Positions 25,228 to 35,181 of a stretch of DNA of 64,000 nt are shown here, one piece after another. The position numbers and the translations under genes were made by a program. The notes under the pieces were generated by a model. The model had not been told where the DNA came from. It worked only from the letters and a program-made list of their open reading frames with translations, and made no database searches. This DNA comes from Oceanicoccus sp. (GTDB taxonomy: Bacteria > Pseudomonadota > Gammaproteobacteria > Pseudomonadales > Dasaniaceae): the NCBI RefSeq assembly GCF_029238675.1, contig NZ_JAQWFR010000002.1:1-64000 (forward strand), read 5' to 3'. Positions within the stretch are counted from its first letter, which is position 1; each line of letters opens with the position of its first letter.

Positions 25228-26697
25228 ATGCTGCGAATTGCCGAAGAAGCCCTTACATTTGACGATGTACTCCTATTGCCCGGTTATTCTGAAATAACCG
25301 CCAAGGATGCCGATCTCAAAACCCAACTCACCCGAGGTATTCAGCTCAATATCCCGCTGGTGTCTGCCGCTATGGATACCGTGACCGAGTCTCGCCTGGC
25401 AATAGCGATTGCCCAGGAAGGCGGTATCGGAATTATCCACAAAAGCATGACCATCGAGCAGCAAGCCTATCAGGTTCGCGCCGTTAAAAAGCATGAAAGC
25501 GGTGTGGTTAAAGACCCGATCACCATTCAGGCTTCGGAGCCTATCCTGCGTTTGTTTGAAATACGCGAAGAGTACAATATCTCTGGCCTGCCCGTGTTAG
25601 ATGGCGACGACCTGGTCGGTATTGTTACCAGTCGTGATGTGCGCTTTGAAACCCATATGGATGACCCGGTTTCCAACATAATGACCCGTAAAGAAGACCT
25701 GGTCACTGTGAAAGAGGGCGCAGATCTTGTGTCCGTCAAAGAGCTATTGCATAAAAACCGCATCGAAAAAGTATTGGTGGTTAATGATGATTTCGATCTT
25801 TGCGGCATGATTACCGTAAAAGATATCAACAAAGCCCAGACCTACCCCAATGCCTGTAAAGATTCTTCCGGCCAGTTATTAGTCGGTGCCTCTGTTGGTA
25901 CCAGTGCCGATACCGACGACCGCGTTGCTGCTTTGATTGATGCCGGGGTAGATGTGTTAGTGGTTGATACCGCCCACGGCCACTCAAAAAATGTGATTGA
26001 GCGTGTCCGTTTGATTAAGCAAGCTTATCCGGATATTCAGGTCATTGGTGGCAATATCGCCACTGCCGAAGCTGCTCTGGCTTTAGTTGAAGCCGGTGCG
26101 GATGCCGTTAAGGTGGGTATTGGCCCAGGTTCTATTTGTACTACCCGTATTGTTACCGGTATTGGTGTGCCGCAAATTTCTGCCATTGGCAACGTAGCAG
26201 CCGCTTTAAAAGGTACCGATGTCCCTGTGATTGCCGATGGCGGTATTCGCTTTTCGGGCGATATTTCCAAGGCTGTAGTGGCAGGTGCCAGTGCCATTAT
26301 GATGGGCAGCATGTTTGCCGGTACTGAAGAAGCCCCCGGTGAAGTCGAGCTTTATCAAGGTCGTACCTATAAGTCTTATCGCGGTATGGGTTCTTTAGGG
26401 GCCATGGCCCAAACCCAGGGTTCCAGTGACCGATACTTCCAAAGTGCGGATGCCGGTGTTGAGAAACTGGTACCTGAAGGTATTGAAGGCCGCGTTCCTT
26501 ACAAAGGGCCACTGGCTGCCATTATTCACCAAATGTTGGGCGGCTTGCGCTCTGCTATGGGGTATACCGGTAGTATCGATATGGCCACCATGCGTACCCA
26601 ACCACAGTTTGTGAAGGTGACTTCAGCGGGGATGAATGAAAGCCATGTCCACGATGTCAGTATCACTAAAGAAGCGCCCAACTACCCACGTGCTTAA
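25228..26697 (+). CDS. guaB: IMP dehydrogenase
   Basis: Oxidises IMP to XMP with NAD, the first step to GMP. It has 489 residues from the ATG at 25228, which follows CAGGAAAA (E. coli GuaB 488); the frame open from 25165 is leader. Two CBS domains lie at about 95-205 and the catalytic Cys loop is [18 protein letters not shown]. It is co-directional with guaA 25 bp downstream, the standard guaBA operon. Confidence 0.97.
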   Translation: MLRIAEEALTFDDVLLLPGYSEITAKDADLKTQLTRGIQLNIPLVSAAMDTVTESRLAIAIAQEGGIGIIHKSMTIEQQAYQVRAVKKHESGVVKDPITIQASEPILRLFEIREEYNISGLPVLDGDDLVGIVTSRDVRFETHMDDPVSNIMTRKEDLVTVKEGADLVSVKELLHKNRIEKVLVVNDDFDLCGMITVKDINKAQTYPNACKDSSGQLLVGASVGTSADTDDRVAALIDAGVDVLVVDTAHGHSKNVIERVRLIKQAYPDIQVIGGNIATAEAALALVEAGADAVKVGIGPGSICTTRIVTGIGVPQISAIGNVAAALKGTDVPVIADGGIRFSGDISKAVVAGASAIMMGSMFAGTEEAPGEVELYQGRTYKSYRGMGSLGAMAQTQGSSDRYFQSADAGVEKLVPEGIEGRVPYKGPLAAIIHQMLGGLRSAMGYTGSIDMATMRTQPQFVKVTSAGMNESHVHDVSITKEAPNYPRA

Positions 26698-26722
26698 TCG
26701 CTCTACAATTTGAGAACTCTTT

Positions 26723-28300
26723 ATGTCGGTTGATATTCACGCTCAACGAATTCTAATTTTAGATTTCGGTTCCCAGTACACTCAGCTAATTGCTCGTAGA
26801 GTGCGTGAGGTTGGCGTCTTTTCAGAAATTCGTGCCTTTGATATGGATGCCGAAGAAATCAAAGCCTTTAACCCCCAAGGTATTATTCTTGCCGGTGGCC
26901 CTGAGTCTGTGACTGAGGGTGAGTCTCCCCGTGCGCCGCAGATTGTCTTTGAGCTGGGTATTCCAGTACTGGGTATTTGCTACGGTATGCAAACCATGGC
27001 GGAGCAGTTAGGAGGTAAAGTAGAAACCTCTAACTTGCGAGAGTTTGGCTATGCACAAATAACCGCCCACGGCGATTCGGCTTTGTTTCACGATATTAAA
27101 GATCATGTGGCCGACGACGGTTCCAGTCTATTAGATGTTTGGATGAGCCACGGCGATAAAGTCAGTGAAATGCCTGAAGGTTTTCAATTGATGGCCTCTA
27201 CACCTTCATGTCCTATTGCCGGTATGTACCAACCAGAGAAAAACTTTTACGGTATCCAGTTTCACCCGGAAGTGACTCATACCTTGCAGGGGCAGAGAAT
27301 ATTTGAGCACTTTATATTAGAGCTTTGTGCTTGTGATGCCTTGTGGACGCCTGCGCATATTGTTGAAGATGCGATTGCCACTGTTAAGAAAACGGTAGGT
27401 ACTGATAAAGTCCTGTTGGGGTTGTCGGGCGGTGTGGATTCTTCAGTAGTAGCGGCATTATTGCACCGCGCTATCGGTGACCAACTTACCTGTGTGTTTG
27501 TCGATAACGGTTTACTCCGTAAAAACGAAGGCGATCAGGTGATGGATATGTTCGCCAAAAATATGGGTGTAAAAGTCATCCGCGCCGATGCCGAGGCTGA
27601 ATTTTTGGGCAAACTGGCTGGTGAATCTGACCCTGAGAAAAAACGCAAAATTATTGGTAATACCTTTATTGATATTTTTGATACAGAAGCTTCAAAAATC
27701 CAAAACGTAAAATGGTTGGCGCAGGGTACGATTTATCCTGATGTTATTGAGTCTGCCGCGTCAAAAACCGGTAAGGCCCATGTGATTACATCCCACCATA
27801 ATGTAGGTGGTTTACCGGAAGATATGCAATTTGAATTAGTCGAGCCACTGCGCGAACTATTCAAAGATGAAGTGCGTAAAATCGGTCTGGAACTAGGTCT
27901 GCCATACGATATGGTTTACCGCCATCCTTTCCCCGGCCCAGGTTTGGGCGTCCGTATTCTTGGTGAAGTGAAAAAACAATACGCCGAAATCTTACGTGAA
28001 GCCGATGCCATCTTTTTAGAAGAACTACATAATGCCGATTGGTACCATAAAACCAGTCAATCCTTTGCTGTGTTCTTACCGGTTAAGTCAGTAGGTGTAG
28101 TAGGAGATGCTCGCCGCTATGAATATGTTATTGCTCTTCGCGCAGTAGAAACTATCGACTTTATGACCGCTCGCTGGGCGCACTTGCCCTATGAGTTATT
28201 AGAGAAAGTGTCTAATAGAATTATTAATGAAATCTCCGGTGTTTCACGGGTGACTTATGATGTTTCCAGCAAGCCGCCGGCCACTATAGAGTGGGAATAG
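26723..28300 (+). CDS. guaA: GMP synthase (glutamine-hydrolysing)
   Basis: Aminates XMP to GMP. It has 525 residues, as in E. coli. The N-terminal class I amidotransferase has the nucleophile Cys in [10 protein letters not shown] and the His/Glu pair in FHPEVTHT. The ATP pyrophosphatase has the PP-loop [10 protein letters not shown]. The C-terminal dimerisation domain ends in PPATIEWE. It closes the guaBA operon, followed by a strong intrinsic terminator at 28356. Confidence 0.98.
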   Translation: MSVDIHAQRILILDFGSQYTQLIARRVREVGVFSEIRAFDMDAEEIKAFNPQGIILAGGPESVTEGESPRAPQIVFELGIPVLGICYGMQTMAEQLGGKVETSNLREFGYAQITAHGDSALFHDIKDHVADDGSSLLDVWMSHGDKVSEMPEGFQLMASTPSCPIAGMYQPEKNFYGIQFHPEVTHTLQGQRIFEHFILELCACDALWTPAHIVEDAIATVKKTVGTDKVLLGLSGGVDSSVVAALLHRAIGDQLTCVFVDNGLLRKNEGDQVMDMFAKNMGVKVIRADAEAEFLGKLAGESDPEKKRKIIGNTFIDIFDTEASKIQNVKWLAQGTIYPDVIESAASKTGKAHVITSHHNVGGLPEDMQFELVEPLRELFKDEVRKIGLELGLPYDMVYRHPFPGPGLGVRILGEVKKQYAEILREADAIFLEELHNADWYHKTSQSFAVFLPVKSVGVVGDARRYEYVIALRAVETIDFMTARWAHLPYELLEKVSNRIINEISGVSRVTYDVSSKPPATIEWE

Positions 28301-28355
28301 TTAAAAAACACTAACTTATTGATTTTATTGATATTATTGGTTGTAAGCACAGGAG

Positions 28356-28385
28356 GCCAACAGTTGATGCTGTTGGCTTTTTTTT
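28356..28385 (+). terminator. Intrinsic terminator of guaBA
   Basis: GCCAACAG-TTGATG-CTGTTGGC, a perfect 8-bp stem, then eight T. It ends 16 bp before the acyltransferase ATG. Confidence 0.92.
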
Positions 28386-28401
28386 GATAGGTAGCTTGAA
28401 T

Positions 28402-29439
28402 ATGAATAAATTGTCCCATCCAAGATTATATTATTTTGAAAACTTTAGAGCCTTAGCAATTTTATTAATTGTTTTTGCGCATTGTTACTATGGCTGGGAC
28501 AGAAACTTGTCTTATGAAAAATTAATAAGTAATGCTATAGATGGCGGAACTATATTGTTTGTATTTATATCCGGCTTTTTTTTACATCGAGTTTTTTATA
28601 GAAGAGGTATCGTCTATAAAGATTTTATTAGGAAGAAGTTTGTTGCTGTCGGCGTGCCCTTCATTGTTATGTCCTTTTTATATATGTTTCTGTTTTGGGT
28701 AGTTACTGGGAATGTGCCTACACATCATACATTTGAAGAATATTCGATGTCCGAAGTGGTTCTGCTTAATTTTCTCACTGGAAGACACCTCGCTGCTTAT
28801 TGGTACATCCCTTTTATACTTATCATTTTTTTATTAACTCCGATTTTTTATTCATTTATAAAGCTTAAGCCGTCTTATCAAATATGGATAACAAGTATTT
28901 TGCTTGTGTGCGCATCATTTTTTTGGCGTCCTATATATGGCATTAATCCAATCCATTCAGTTTTATACTTCGCTCCGTTTTACTTTCTCGGAATAATTTA
29001 CTCTCTTAATGAAACCAAATTTATTTATTTCTTAACTAAGTACAAAGTTGTTCTGTTTTTTTTATGGCTGCTTTCTCTTTTGCTAATGTTAAATTTTGGG
29101 CAGATTGGAAACGCTAATAAAATAAATCCATTTAGTTATGAGGGGGTTGATTTAATGGTTCTTCAAAAGTCTATTATGATATTCTTAATCATTGCTCTCA
29201 TGTATAACTATGCAAATCAAAGAATTAGTTTTCTAAGCCTTATTGCAGATTATAGTTTTCCAGTTTTCTTTATACATGGCTGGGTTATATTGTTATCTAA
29301 TTCTTTGTTTGATATTGAGTCTCATAACTTTATCGAGGTATCACTCAATTTTGGGTGTGTCTTCTTCGTATCACTGCTTTTAGGTGTAGTTGCCAGAAGG
29401 GTACTGGGCAGAAATTCGCGTTACTTTGTTGGTGCTTAG
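28402..29439 (+). CDS. Acyltransferase 3 family membrane protein
   Basis: A 345-residue integral membrane protein with about ten hydrophobic helices. The opening, YYFENFRALAILLIVFAHCY, is the acyltransferase-3 signature with its conserved Arg and His. Such enzymes (OafA, WecH, NolL types) O-acetylate surface sugars or lipids; the acceptor is unknown and no polysaccharide genes are near. Base use is unlike its neighbours: 28441-28500 has 21 G/C in 60, against 33 in 60 at 29581-29640 in tadA. It splits guaA from tadA, often neighbours, just after the guaBA terminator. Recent transfer is likely. The ATG at 28402 is preferred to a TTG at 28384 inside the terminator T-run. Confidence 0.82.
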   Translation: MNKLSHPRLYYFENFRALAILLIVFAHCYYGWDRNLSYEKLISNAIDGGTILFVFISGFFLHRVFYRRGIVYKDFIRKKFVAVGVPFIVMSFLYMFLFWVVTGNVPTHHTFEEYSMSEVVLLNFLTGRHLAAYWYIPFILIIFLLTPIFYSFIKLKPSYQIWITSILLVCASFFWRPIYGINPIHSVLYFAPFYFLGIIYSLNETKFIYFLTKYKVVLFFLWLLSLLLMLNFGQIGNANKINPFSYEGVDLMVLQKSIMIFLIIALMYNYANQRISFLSLIADYSFPVFFIHGWVILLSNSLFDIESHNFIEVSLNFGCVFFVSLLLGVVARRVLGRNSRYFVGA

Positions 29440-29505
29440 CTTGATAAGTGTAATAGGAAATAATCAACGTTGCTACTGAGTAGGAATAGGTGATAGCTTA
29501 GCAAT

Positions 29506-29985
29506 ATGCCCACAGACCAAGACCATATGCAAAAAGCCCTGGCGCTTGCCGCCGTTGCCGCTGAACACGGTGAGGTACCTGTGGGTGCGGTGGTCGTTGT
29601 TAATGACCAGGTTGTTGGCGAAGGTTGGAACCAGCCCATACTGAGCAACGACCCCACTGCCCATGCCGAAATCGTTGCCCTGCGTAATGCGGCCGCCAAC
29701 CTTGCTAATTATCGCCTGACTGATGCCACTCTCTATGTCACTATCGAGCCTTGTACTATGTGTGCCGGGGCCTTAAACCACTCTCGTATTAGTCGCTTGG
29801 TCTATGGGGCTACAGAGCCTAAGTCCGGTGTGGTTGAGAGTAATGGCTGTTTGCTTAATACGACTTACCTCAATCATCGTCTAGAGACCGTAGGCGGCGT
29901 ACTCGCTGAGGAGTGTTCGGCGCTTATGTCTGAGTTTTTCCAGCGACGCCGGCAGCAGCAAAAAGCAGAGAAAAAGAATAGTTAG
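29506..29985 (+). CDS. tadA: tRNA adenosine(34) deaminase
   Basis: Makes inosine at the wobble position of tRNA-Arg(ACG). It has 159 residues with the zinc/catalytic motifs AHAEIVAL and PCTMCAGA. The N-terminal and core length match E. coli TadA (167). It lies downstream of guaA in related genomes; here an acquired acyltransferase lies between. Confidence 0.95.
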   Translation: MPTDQDHMQKALALAAVAAEHGEVPVGAVVVVNDQVVGEGWNQPILSNDPTAHAEIVALRNAAANLANYRLTDATLYVTIEPCTMCAGALNHSRISRLVYGATEPKSGVVESNGCLLNTTYLNHRLETVGGVLAEECSALMSEFFQRRRQQQKAEKKNS

Positions 29986-30070
29986 TTTACGGGGAATCTA
30001 TAACTGTTTTTACTAATTTAAGTCTGGCTTGGCAGATCAGGGGCGCCAGGTTAATGGGGTATAACAATAA

Positions 30071-32440
30071 ATGAAGATTTGGGGAAGCCAACTTACCGTA
30101 GCCGCCAAGCTTAACCAGCTGATTTTACTGACCACGGGCATTGCCGTTATCGTTGTGACGGCAACGGAGATGGTGACTGATTTCCAGGAAAGCCGCAGCA
30201 AAGCGGTGTCTTTAATGGATAGCCATGCCAGCGTTATCGGCAGTAACAATACTGCAGCCATCGTCTTTGATGAACCATTGAGTGCTCGCCAATCCTTAAA
30301 ATCACTGGAAGTCGTCTCGGGTATTATGGCTGCAGCCATTTACACTGGCACCGGTAGCTTGTTTGCCAGCTATGTGGGTTCCGAGGATCTGGCTATCCCT
30401 GCTGTAGCCGAAGAAGGCTATACTTTTAATGCTGGTTATGTGGATCTATACCAGGCCATCATTCTGGATGGCGACAATATTGGCACCATCTTTCTACGCT
30501 ACGATATGTCTGAAGCCTATGAAGCGCTTTTGCAAGAGCTGTTTATGGATTTGGGGGTGGGGCTTTTAGCGATGCTATTGGCAGTATTCCTGGCTCACCG
30601 GGTGCAGCGCAGTATTACCGAGCCGATTCAGGCGCTATCAAGCACCGCCCAGCATGTTTCCGATTACGGTGATTATAGCGTCCGGGCACCAGTGATCAGC
30701 AATGATGATATTGGCCAGTTGACCACTGCAGTGAATACGATGCTGCAGCAGGTGCAAGACCGCGATAGAGAATTGGCAAACACCAGGGATCTGCTGGAGC
30801 AGCGCGTTATTGAGCGCACCGCTGAGCTCACCATTGCCAAAGACCAGGCGGAAGCCGCCGTCCGTTCCAAGTCCCAGTTTCTGGCAGCCATGAGCCATGA
30901 AATAAGAACGCCCTTAAATGGGGTGATTGGTATGGCATCCCTGGTGGCTGGCAGTGACCTTGATGAAGAACAGCAAGACAGTATCGATTCGATTCAAAGC
31001 TCAGCCGATGCGTTGCTGGGCATTATTAACGATATCCTCGACTTCTCAAAAATTGAGGCAGGTAAGATGGGCCTTGAGTACATTCCTTTTAACCTGAGAA
31101 CCGCCTTTGAAGATCTGGCCGAGGTGATGAGGTTAAAAGCTGCGGAAAAGAATATTTACCTGCAACTGCGTCTCGCCAAAGATCTTCACGAAAACGTCAA
31201 GGGCGACCCCGGTAGAATTCGCCAGGTGATTATGAATTTTATCAGTAATGCCGTTAAGTTTACTGCGGTAGGTGGGGTGATGATTGATGTGTCTGCAACG
31301 CCTTTGGCCAATGGCAATCAGTTGTTTCGCTTTGCGGTTGAAGATACCGGCATTGGTATTTCCTCTACTAACCTGGAGCATCTGTTTGAGGAGTTTTCCC
31401 AGGCTGATAGTTCAACCACCCGTAAATATGGTGGCACCGGGCTTGGCTTAAGTATCAGTATGCTGTTGGCAAAATTGATGAATGGTAAGGTCGAGGTTGT
31501 TAGCCGGGAGGGAGAAGGGTCGGTATTTACCTTGCTGCTGGAATTGGAGACGGTGCCCGAGCCCGCTATCGAAACAGCGGCACTGGAGCATACCGCTGGC
31601 CAGAATATCCTGATTGTGGGTGATATCACCGGGCGCCATCAATTAACCGCCGAATGGTGCCAGCGCTGGGGTATGCACACCCAAGTGGTTGAAGGTGCCG
31701 AGCAGGCGATGGAGGCTCTGCAACAAGCTCATAGCAGTGGCAAGCCTTTTAATACCGTGATTGCCGATGAGGTAATGGAGTTGCTCAATAGCCTGAATAT
31801 GGCCCGGAAAATTCGCGAACACGAATCATTCAAGCAGACGTCTCTGCTGTTAATTGCCATCGGCCCGCTTGGCGGCAAGGGGCGTATTGTAGAAGAGGCT
31901 GGTTTTAATGGCTATTTATCCAGGCCGGTAAAAGAAAGTCATTTACGCAGGGCGCTAATGCAGGTCAATCAGCAATCTACCTCAGGGGCTGAAGAATTTA
32001 TTACCCCCTTTACCTTTACCTACGCCGGCCACAAAGAGAACAAAATTACCGTCACTGATGAACGGGTTCGCATCCTGTTGGCTGAAGATAATATTGTTAA
32101 CCAGAAAGTAGCGGTGCGCATGTTGGAAAAGCTGGGTTGCGATGTTGATATCGCCGAAAATGGTAGCGAAGCTGTCCGCATGTGGGGTCAACAGCGCTAT
32201 GATATGATTTTTATGGACTGCCATATGCCAGTGCTTGATGGTTATCAGGCAACAGAGGAAATTCGCCGTATTGAGAATGGTGAGAGACATACCCCCATTG
32301 TCGCCCTAACAGCCAATGCCCTTGAAGGCGAGGCCCGGGTCTGCGCCGATGTCGGCATGGATGGTTTTATTACCAAGCCGGTTAGAGTGGGGGACCTGGA
32401 ACCAGTAATTATCCACTTCACCCAGAATGAGAAACAATGA
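30071..32440 (+). CDS. Hybrid sensor histidine kinase (BarA-like)
   Basis: A 789-residue kinase. TM1 is near 15-32; then a periplasmic sensor (~33-155) containing [17 protein letters not shown], typical of CHASE8-like sensors; TM2 near 160-180; HAMP; and a HisKA domain with [18 protein letters not shown]. The ATPase has [17 protein letters not shown] and [10 protein letters not shown]. The first receiver-like domain (~515-640) lacks the normal acidic pair (LIVGDITG) and looks inactive. The second (~670-785) is complete ([33 protein letters not shown]). No HPt domain follows, unlike BarA itself, so a separate HPt is needed. The stop overlaps the next gene by 4 bp. Confidence 0.9.
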   Translation: MKIWGSQLTVAAKLNQLILLTTGIAVIVVTATEMVTDFQESRSKAVSLMDSHASVIGSNNTAAIVFDEPLSARQSLKSLEVVSGIMAAAIYTGTGSLFASYVGSEDLAIPAVAEEGYTFNAGYVDLYQAIILDGDNIGTIFLRYDMSEAYEALLQELFMDLGVGLLAMLLAVFLAHRVQRSITEPIQALSSTAQHVSDYGDYSVRAPVISNDDIGQLTTAVNTMLQQVQDRDRELANTRDLLEQRVIERTAELTIAKDQAEAAVRSKSQFLAAMSHEIRTPLNGVIGMASLVAGSDLDEEQQDSIDSIQSSADALLGIINDILDFSKIEAGKMGLEYIPFNLRTAFEDLAEVMRLKAAEKNIYLQLRLAKDLHENVKGDPGRIRQVIMNFISNAVKFTAVGGVMIDVSATPLANGNQLFRFAVEDTGIGISSTNLEHLFEEFSQADSSTTRKYGGTGLGLSISMLLAKLMNGKVEVVSREGEGSVFTLLLELETVPEPAIETAALEHTAGQNILIVGDITGRHQLTAEWCQRWGMHTQVVEGAEQAMEALQQAHSSGKPFNTVIADEVMELLNSLNMARKIREHESFKQTSLLLIAIGPLGGKGRIVEEAGFNGYLSRPVKESHLRRALMQVNQQSTSGAEEFITPFTFTYAGHKENKITVTDERVRILLAEDNIVNQKVAVRMLEKLGCDVDIAENGSEAVRMWGQQRYDMIFMDCHMPVLDGYQATEEIRRIENGERHTPIVALTANALEGEARVCADVGMDGFITKPVRVGDLEPVIIHFTQNEKQ

Positions 32441-33369
32441 CTTTACAGCGTTTGTCACAAACCATCGGGTTCTCAAGATGGCGTTCAGTATTACTGGTGC
32501 TGGTGGCAACCTTTTTCTTATCCTCGTGTACCGCGAAAATATCTTACCACTTTCTCGACTGGGTGATTGCCTGGTCGGTGGACGACTATGTCGACTGGGA
32601 TCGAAATCAGCAAGTTGAGTTTGACCAGCGCCTTGAAGCTATTTTGCTATGGCATCAACAAACTCAACTACCAGACTATAGCCGTTTAATCAGGCAAACC
32701 CAGGCTGATTTACAGCAACCTCTAAGCGAAGCCATACTGCGCCAACACCTTGAAGAGATGACGGCACTTTGGACTGATTTGCAGCGGCGGCTGGAGCCTG
32801 ATGTTATTGCCTTGATGTCAACCTTAAGTGACAGGCAGGTTCGAGGTATAGAAAAGGAATTAAGCAAGGTTACTGAAAAAATAGAAAAGAAGTATTTGCC
32901 CATTAATCGGAAGACGATAAGCAAAGACCGCATCGAGGGTGTTGAGAAGTTTATGCGCGGTCTTATCGGCCGTTTAAATGAGCAGCAGGAGCAGGCTATT
33001 CAAAACTGGAATGATAATTTAGCGAATTCCACCGCTGCCTGGATTGAAAGCCGAAAACGCTGGGCCAATCAGTTTGTCGCGGCCCTGGATGCCAGGGATA
33101 AGCCAGATTTTCCTGACCGAATTAACCGTTTATTTGTCGACCCGCAGAAATTATGGGATGAGGAATATGTCCGTTTAACGGAAGCGAATATGACTAATGG
33201 CGTTAATCTGGTATTGGCTTTGCAGCCTACATTAACTGAAAAACAATGGGCCAGGCTCAATAAGGAAATGGATCAGTGGGCACAGGTTTTTGATGAATTG
33301 GCTGCCGAGGTTAATCAGCAGCCGGGCTATAACCCATACGAAGCGGAAAACAAGGACAATGACGAGTAA
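32437..33369 (+). CDS. DUF6279-type lipoprotein
   Basis: A 310-residue predicted lipoprotein: the signal segment [16 protein letters not shown] puts the lipid Cys at about residue 31. The mature start [20 protein letters not shown] and the following helical, Gln/Glu/Arg-rich body fit the DUF6279 family, whose role is unknown. The ATG overlaps the kinase stop (ATGA), and the end overlaps ung by 11 bp, so the three genes form one operon. Confidence 0.75.
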   Translation: MTLQRLSQTIGFSRWRSVLLVLVATFFLSSCTAKISYHFLDWVIAWSVDDYVDWDRNQQVEFDQRLEAILLWHQQTQLPDYSRLIRQTQADLQQPLSEAILRQHLEEMTALWTDLQRRLEPDVIALMSTLSDRQVRGIEKELSKVTEKIEKKYLPINRKTISKDRIEGVEKFMRGLIGRLNEQQEQAIQNWNDNLANSTAAWIESRKRWANQFVAALDARDKPDFPDRINRLFVDPQKLWDEEYVRLTEANMTNGVNLVLALQPTLTEKQWARLNKEMDQWAQVFDELAAEVNQQPGYNPYEAENKDNDE

Positions 33370-34051
33370 TAATTCACCCAATATTAAGATGGGCTCCTCA
33401 TGGCTAAAGGTGATGGGGGATGAGTTCGAGCGGCCCTATATGCAGGCCCTGAAAAGTTTTCTAAAGGCAGAAAAACAAGCGGGTAAGGTGATCTACCCGG
33501 CTTGTAAGGATTGGTTTAATGCGTTCAACACCACGCCCTTCGATAAGGTAAAGGTAGTGGTGTTGGGCCAGGACCCTTATCACGGCCCGGGGCAGGCCCA
33601 TGGCTTGTGTTTTTCGGTATTGCCGGGTGTGCGTATCCCGCCTTCTTTGTTAAATATTTATAAAGAGATTAATAGCGATTTGGGACTGCCAATCCCCGCT
33701 CATGGTTGTTTACAGTGCTGGGCTGAGCAGGGAGTGCTGTTACTTAATGCGACGCTAACGGTAGAGCAGGCCAGCGCCGGTGCACACCAAAATAAGGGCT
33801 GGGAGCAGTTTACGGACCGTGCTATTGCCGAGCTCAATAATCAGCGGGAAGGTTTGGTATTTTTGTTGTGGGGCAGCTATGCCCAGAAAAAGGGGCAGTT
33901 AATTGATAGCAATAAGCATTTGGTGCTGAAAGCGCCGCACCCTTCGCCGTTGTCTGCGCACCGAGGCTTTTTGGGGTGTGGTCATTTTTCGCAGGTGAAT
34001 GCTTATTTAGCTGATGCGGGGCAACAGGGCATTGATTGGTCAATAAACTAA
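33359..34051 (+). CDS. ung: Uracil-DNA glycosylase, family 1
   Basis: Removes uracil from DNA. It has 230 residues from the ATG at 33359 (E. coli Ung 229). The catalytic Asp is at about 72 in [13 protein letters not shown], and the uracil/minor-groove loop is [13 protein letters not shown]. The start overlaps the lipoprotein gene by 11 bp; AAGGA lies unusually close (2 bp) to the ATG, and a second ATG at 33389 is an alternative. Confidence 0.96.
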   Translation: MTSNNSPNIKMGSSWLKVMGDEFERPYMQALKSFLKAEKQAGKVIYPACKDWFNAFNTTPFDKVKVVVLGQDPYHGPGQAHGLCFSVLPGVRIPPSLLNIYKEINSDLGLPIPAHGCLQCWAEQGVLLLNATLTVEQASAGAHQNKGWEQFTDRAIAELNNQREGLVFLLWGSYAQKKGQLIDSNKHLVLKAPHPSPLSAHRGFLGCGHFSQVNAYLADAGQQGIDWSIN

Positions 34052-34101
34052 CTGTCTCCCGCCCCCGACAAAAGCACTCGAGGGCAGGCTTCGACGAAAA
34101 T
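34052..34101. repeat. Degenerate repeat arm carrying a ~25-bp inserted hairpin (second repeat type)
   Basis: TCCCGCC, then an inserted CCCGACAAAAGCACTCGAGG-GCAGG, then CTTCGACGAAAATGAC. Without the insert this reads as a worn right arm (CCCGCC-TTCG-x-GGAATGAC). The insert itself can fold (GCCCCCGA with TCGAGGGC). A near-identical insert sits at the same arm position at 61433-61461. Confidence 0.75.
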
Positions 34102-34107
34102 GACTAA

Positions 34108-34306
34108 CGTCATTCCCGCGAAGGCGGGAATCCAGCGCTGTTGATTTCCGCTTTGGCGGAAATAACAGCATAAGCATGCAGTGTGGATTCCCGCCTTCGC
34201 GGGAATGACATTTTTTTAGTGGAATGACATTTTTTTAGTGGAATGACGTTTTTTTAGTGGAATGACGTTTTTTTAGCGGAATGACATTTTTTTAGCGGAA
34301 TGACGG
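34108..34306. repeat. Palindromic repeat, long form, copy 8, with a 19-bp tandem tail
   Basis: The full copy is 34108-34210 (orientation A, matched GAAG/CTTC loops, hairpin TTTCCGCTTTGGCGGAAA). Its right end is then repeated as five 19-bp units (34202-34296) of the form GGAATGAC(A/G)T7AG(T/C), plus a partial sixth to 34306. It lies between the convergent ung and HDOD genes. Confidence 0.95.
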
Positions 34307-34311
34307 TTAGT

Positions 34312-35148
34312 TTATTGCAACAGCGCCATAGCCGCTTTCATTTCCTCAGATAAATCCTCAACCTCATGAGAATTCACCTCGTGGGATAAGCCCAACCGGT
34401 CAAAGGCGCTGATCGCACTCCAGTCCATATGAGTTAAAGGGTGGTCAGTGCCAATATAACTTTGCAAATTAGCAACCAGCACCACATCGGCATAGTCCAC
34501 GGTATCTACTTCCCGGTCAAACTGTATATGTTCTTCAGGTACCCGCTTTAACAAATCCGGGAAGTCCCAGGTTTCAAGGATTTTACGGCCAATTTCCGGG
34601 TTAGCCATTTCAATTAGCTTATCCAGCATCGGGATATCTTTAAGGAGCTTACGGTTGTCTTCGGCGTAAGTCAGGATAGGCAGTGCGCCTATCTTGTGGA
34701 CCAGTCCTGCCAGAGTAGCCTGATCGGGCTTCAGCTTGGTGAAGTGGCGGCAAAGTACATGGCTGATGCCTGCCACTTCTGTGCTGCGAGACCAGACATC
34801 ACGCATTTTTTTATCAATAATATCCGAGGTGGCCTGAAACATTTGCTCCATTGCCAGTCCGGTGGCCAGGTTGGCGGTGTAATCAATACCCAGTCTGCTC
34901 ACTGCCATTTTTAAATCTTCAATTTCCCGGCTGGCGCGCAACAATGGGCTATTGGCTACTTTGATAATGCGGGCCGACAAGGCGGGATCATTGGTAATAA
35001 CCCGGGATAATTTTTGAATGTCGATATCCTCATTCACCGCTGCTTCCCTGACTTGCAGCGCCACTTCCGGCAGGGTGGGCAAAACCAATTGGTCGTTTTC
35101 AATGGCTTTGATAATGTCATCTTTGATCGGGAGAATAAGTTCGTCCAT
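34312..35148 (-). CDS. HDOD domain protein
   Basis: A 278-residue cytoplasmic signalling protein. The HDOD domain at about residues 20-220 shows LPTLPEVALQVREA, NDPALSARIIKVANSPLLR and DYTANLATGLAMEQMF. HDOD proteins lack the HD metal residues of phosphohydrolases and act in signalling through protein contact. It has no attached EAL, GGDEF or receiver domain. AAGGA precedes the ATG. It stands 33 bp after ygfZ on the same strand, a possible operon. Confidence 0.88.
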   Translation of the reverse strand: MDELILPIKDDIIKAIENDQLVLPTLPEVALQVREAAVNEDIDIQKLSRVITNDPALSARIIKVANSPLLRASREIEDLKMAVSRLGIDYTANLATGLAMEQMFQATSDIIDKKMRDVWSRSTEVAGISHVLCRHFTKLKPDQATLAGLVHKIGALPILTYAEDNRKLLKDIPMLDKLIEMANPEIGRKILETWDFPDLLKRVPEEHIQFDREVDTVDYADVVLVANLQSYIGTDHPLTHMDWSAISAFDRLGLSHEVNSHEVEDLSEEMKAAMALLQ

Positions 35149-35181
35149 TCTGGGTCCTTGTAGATTGGGGCAGGGCGCTAT

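Noticed and set aside
34202-34306. Possible CRISPR-like array (regular 19-bp period)
   Set aside because: The units are contiguous with no unique spacers and no cas genes are near; it is a plain tandem repeat.
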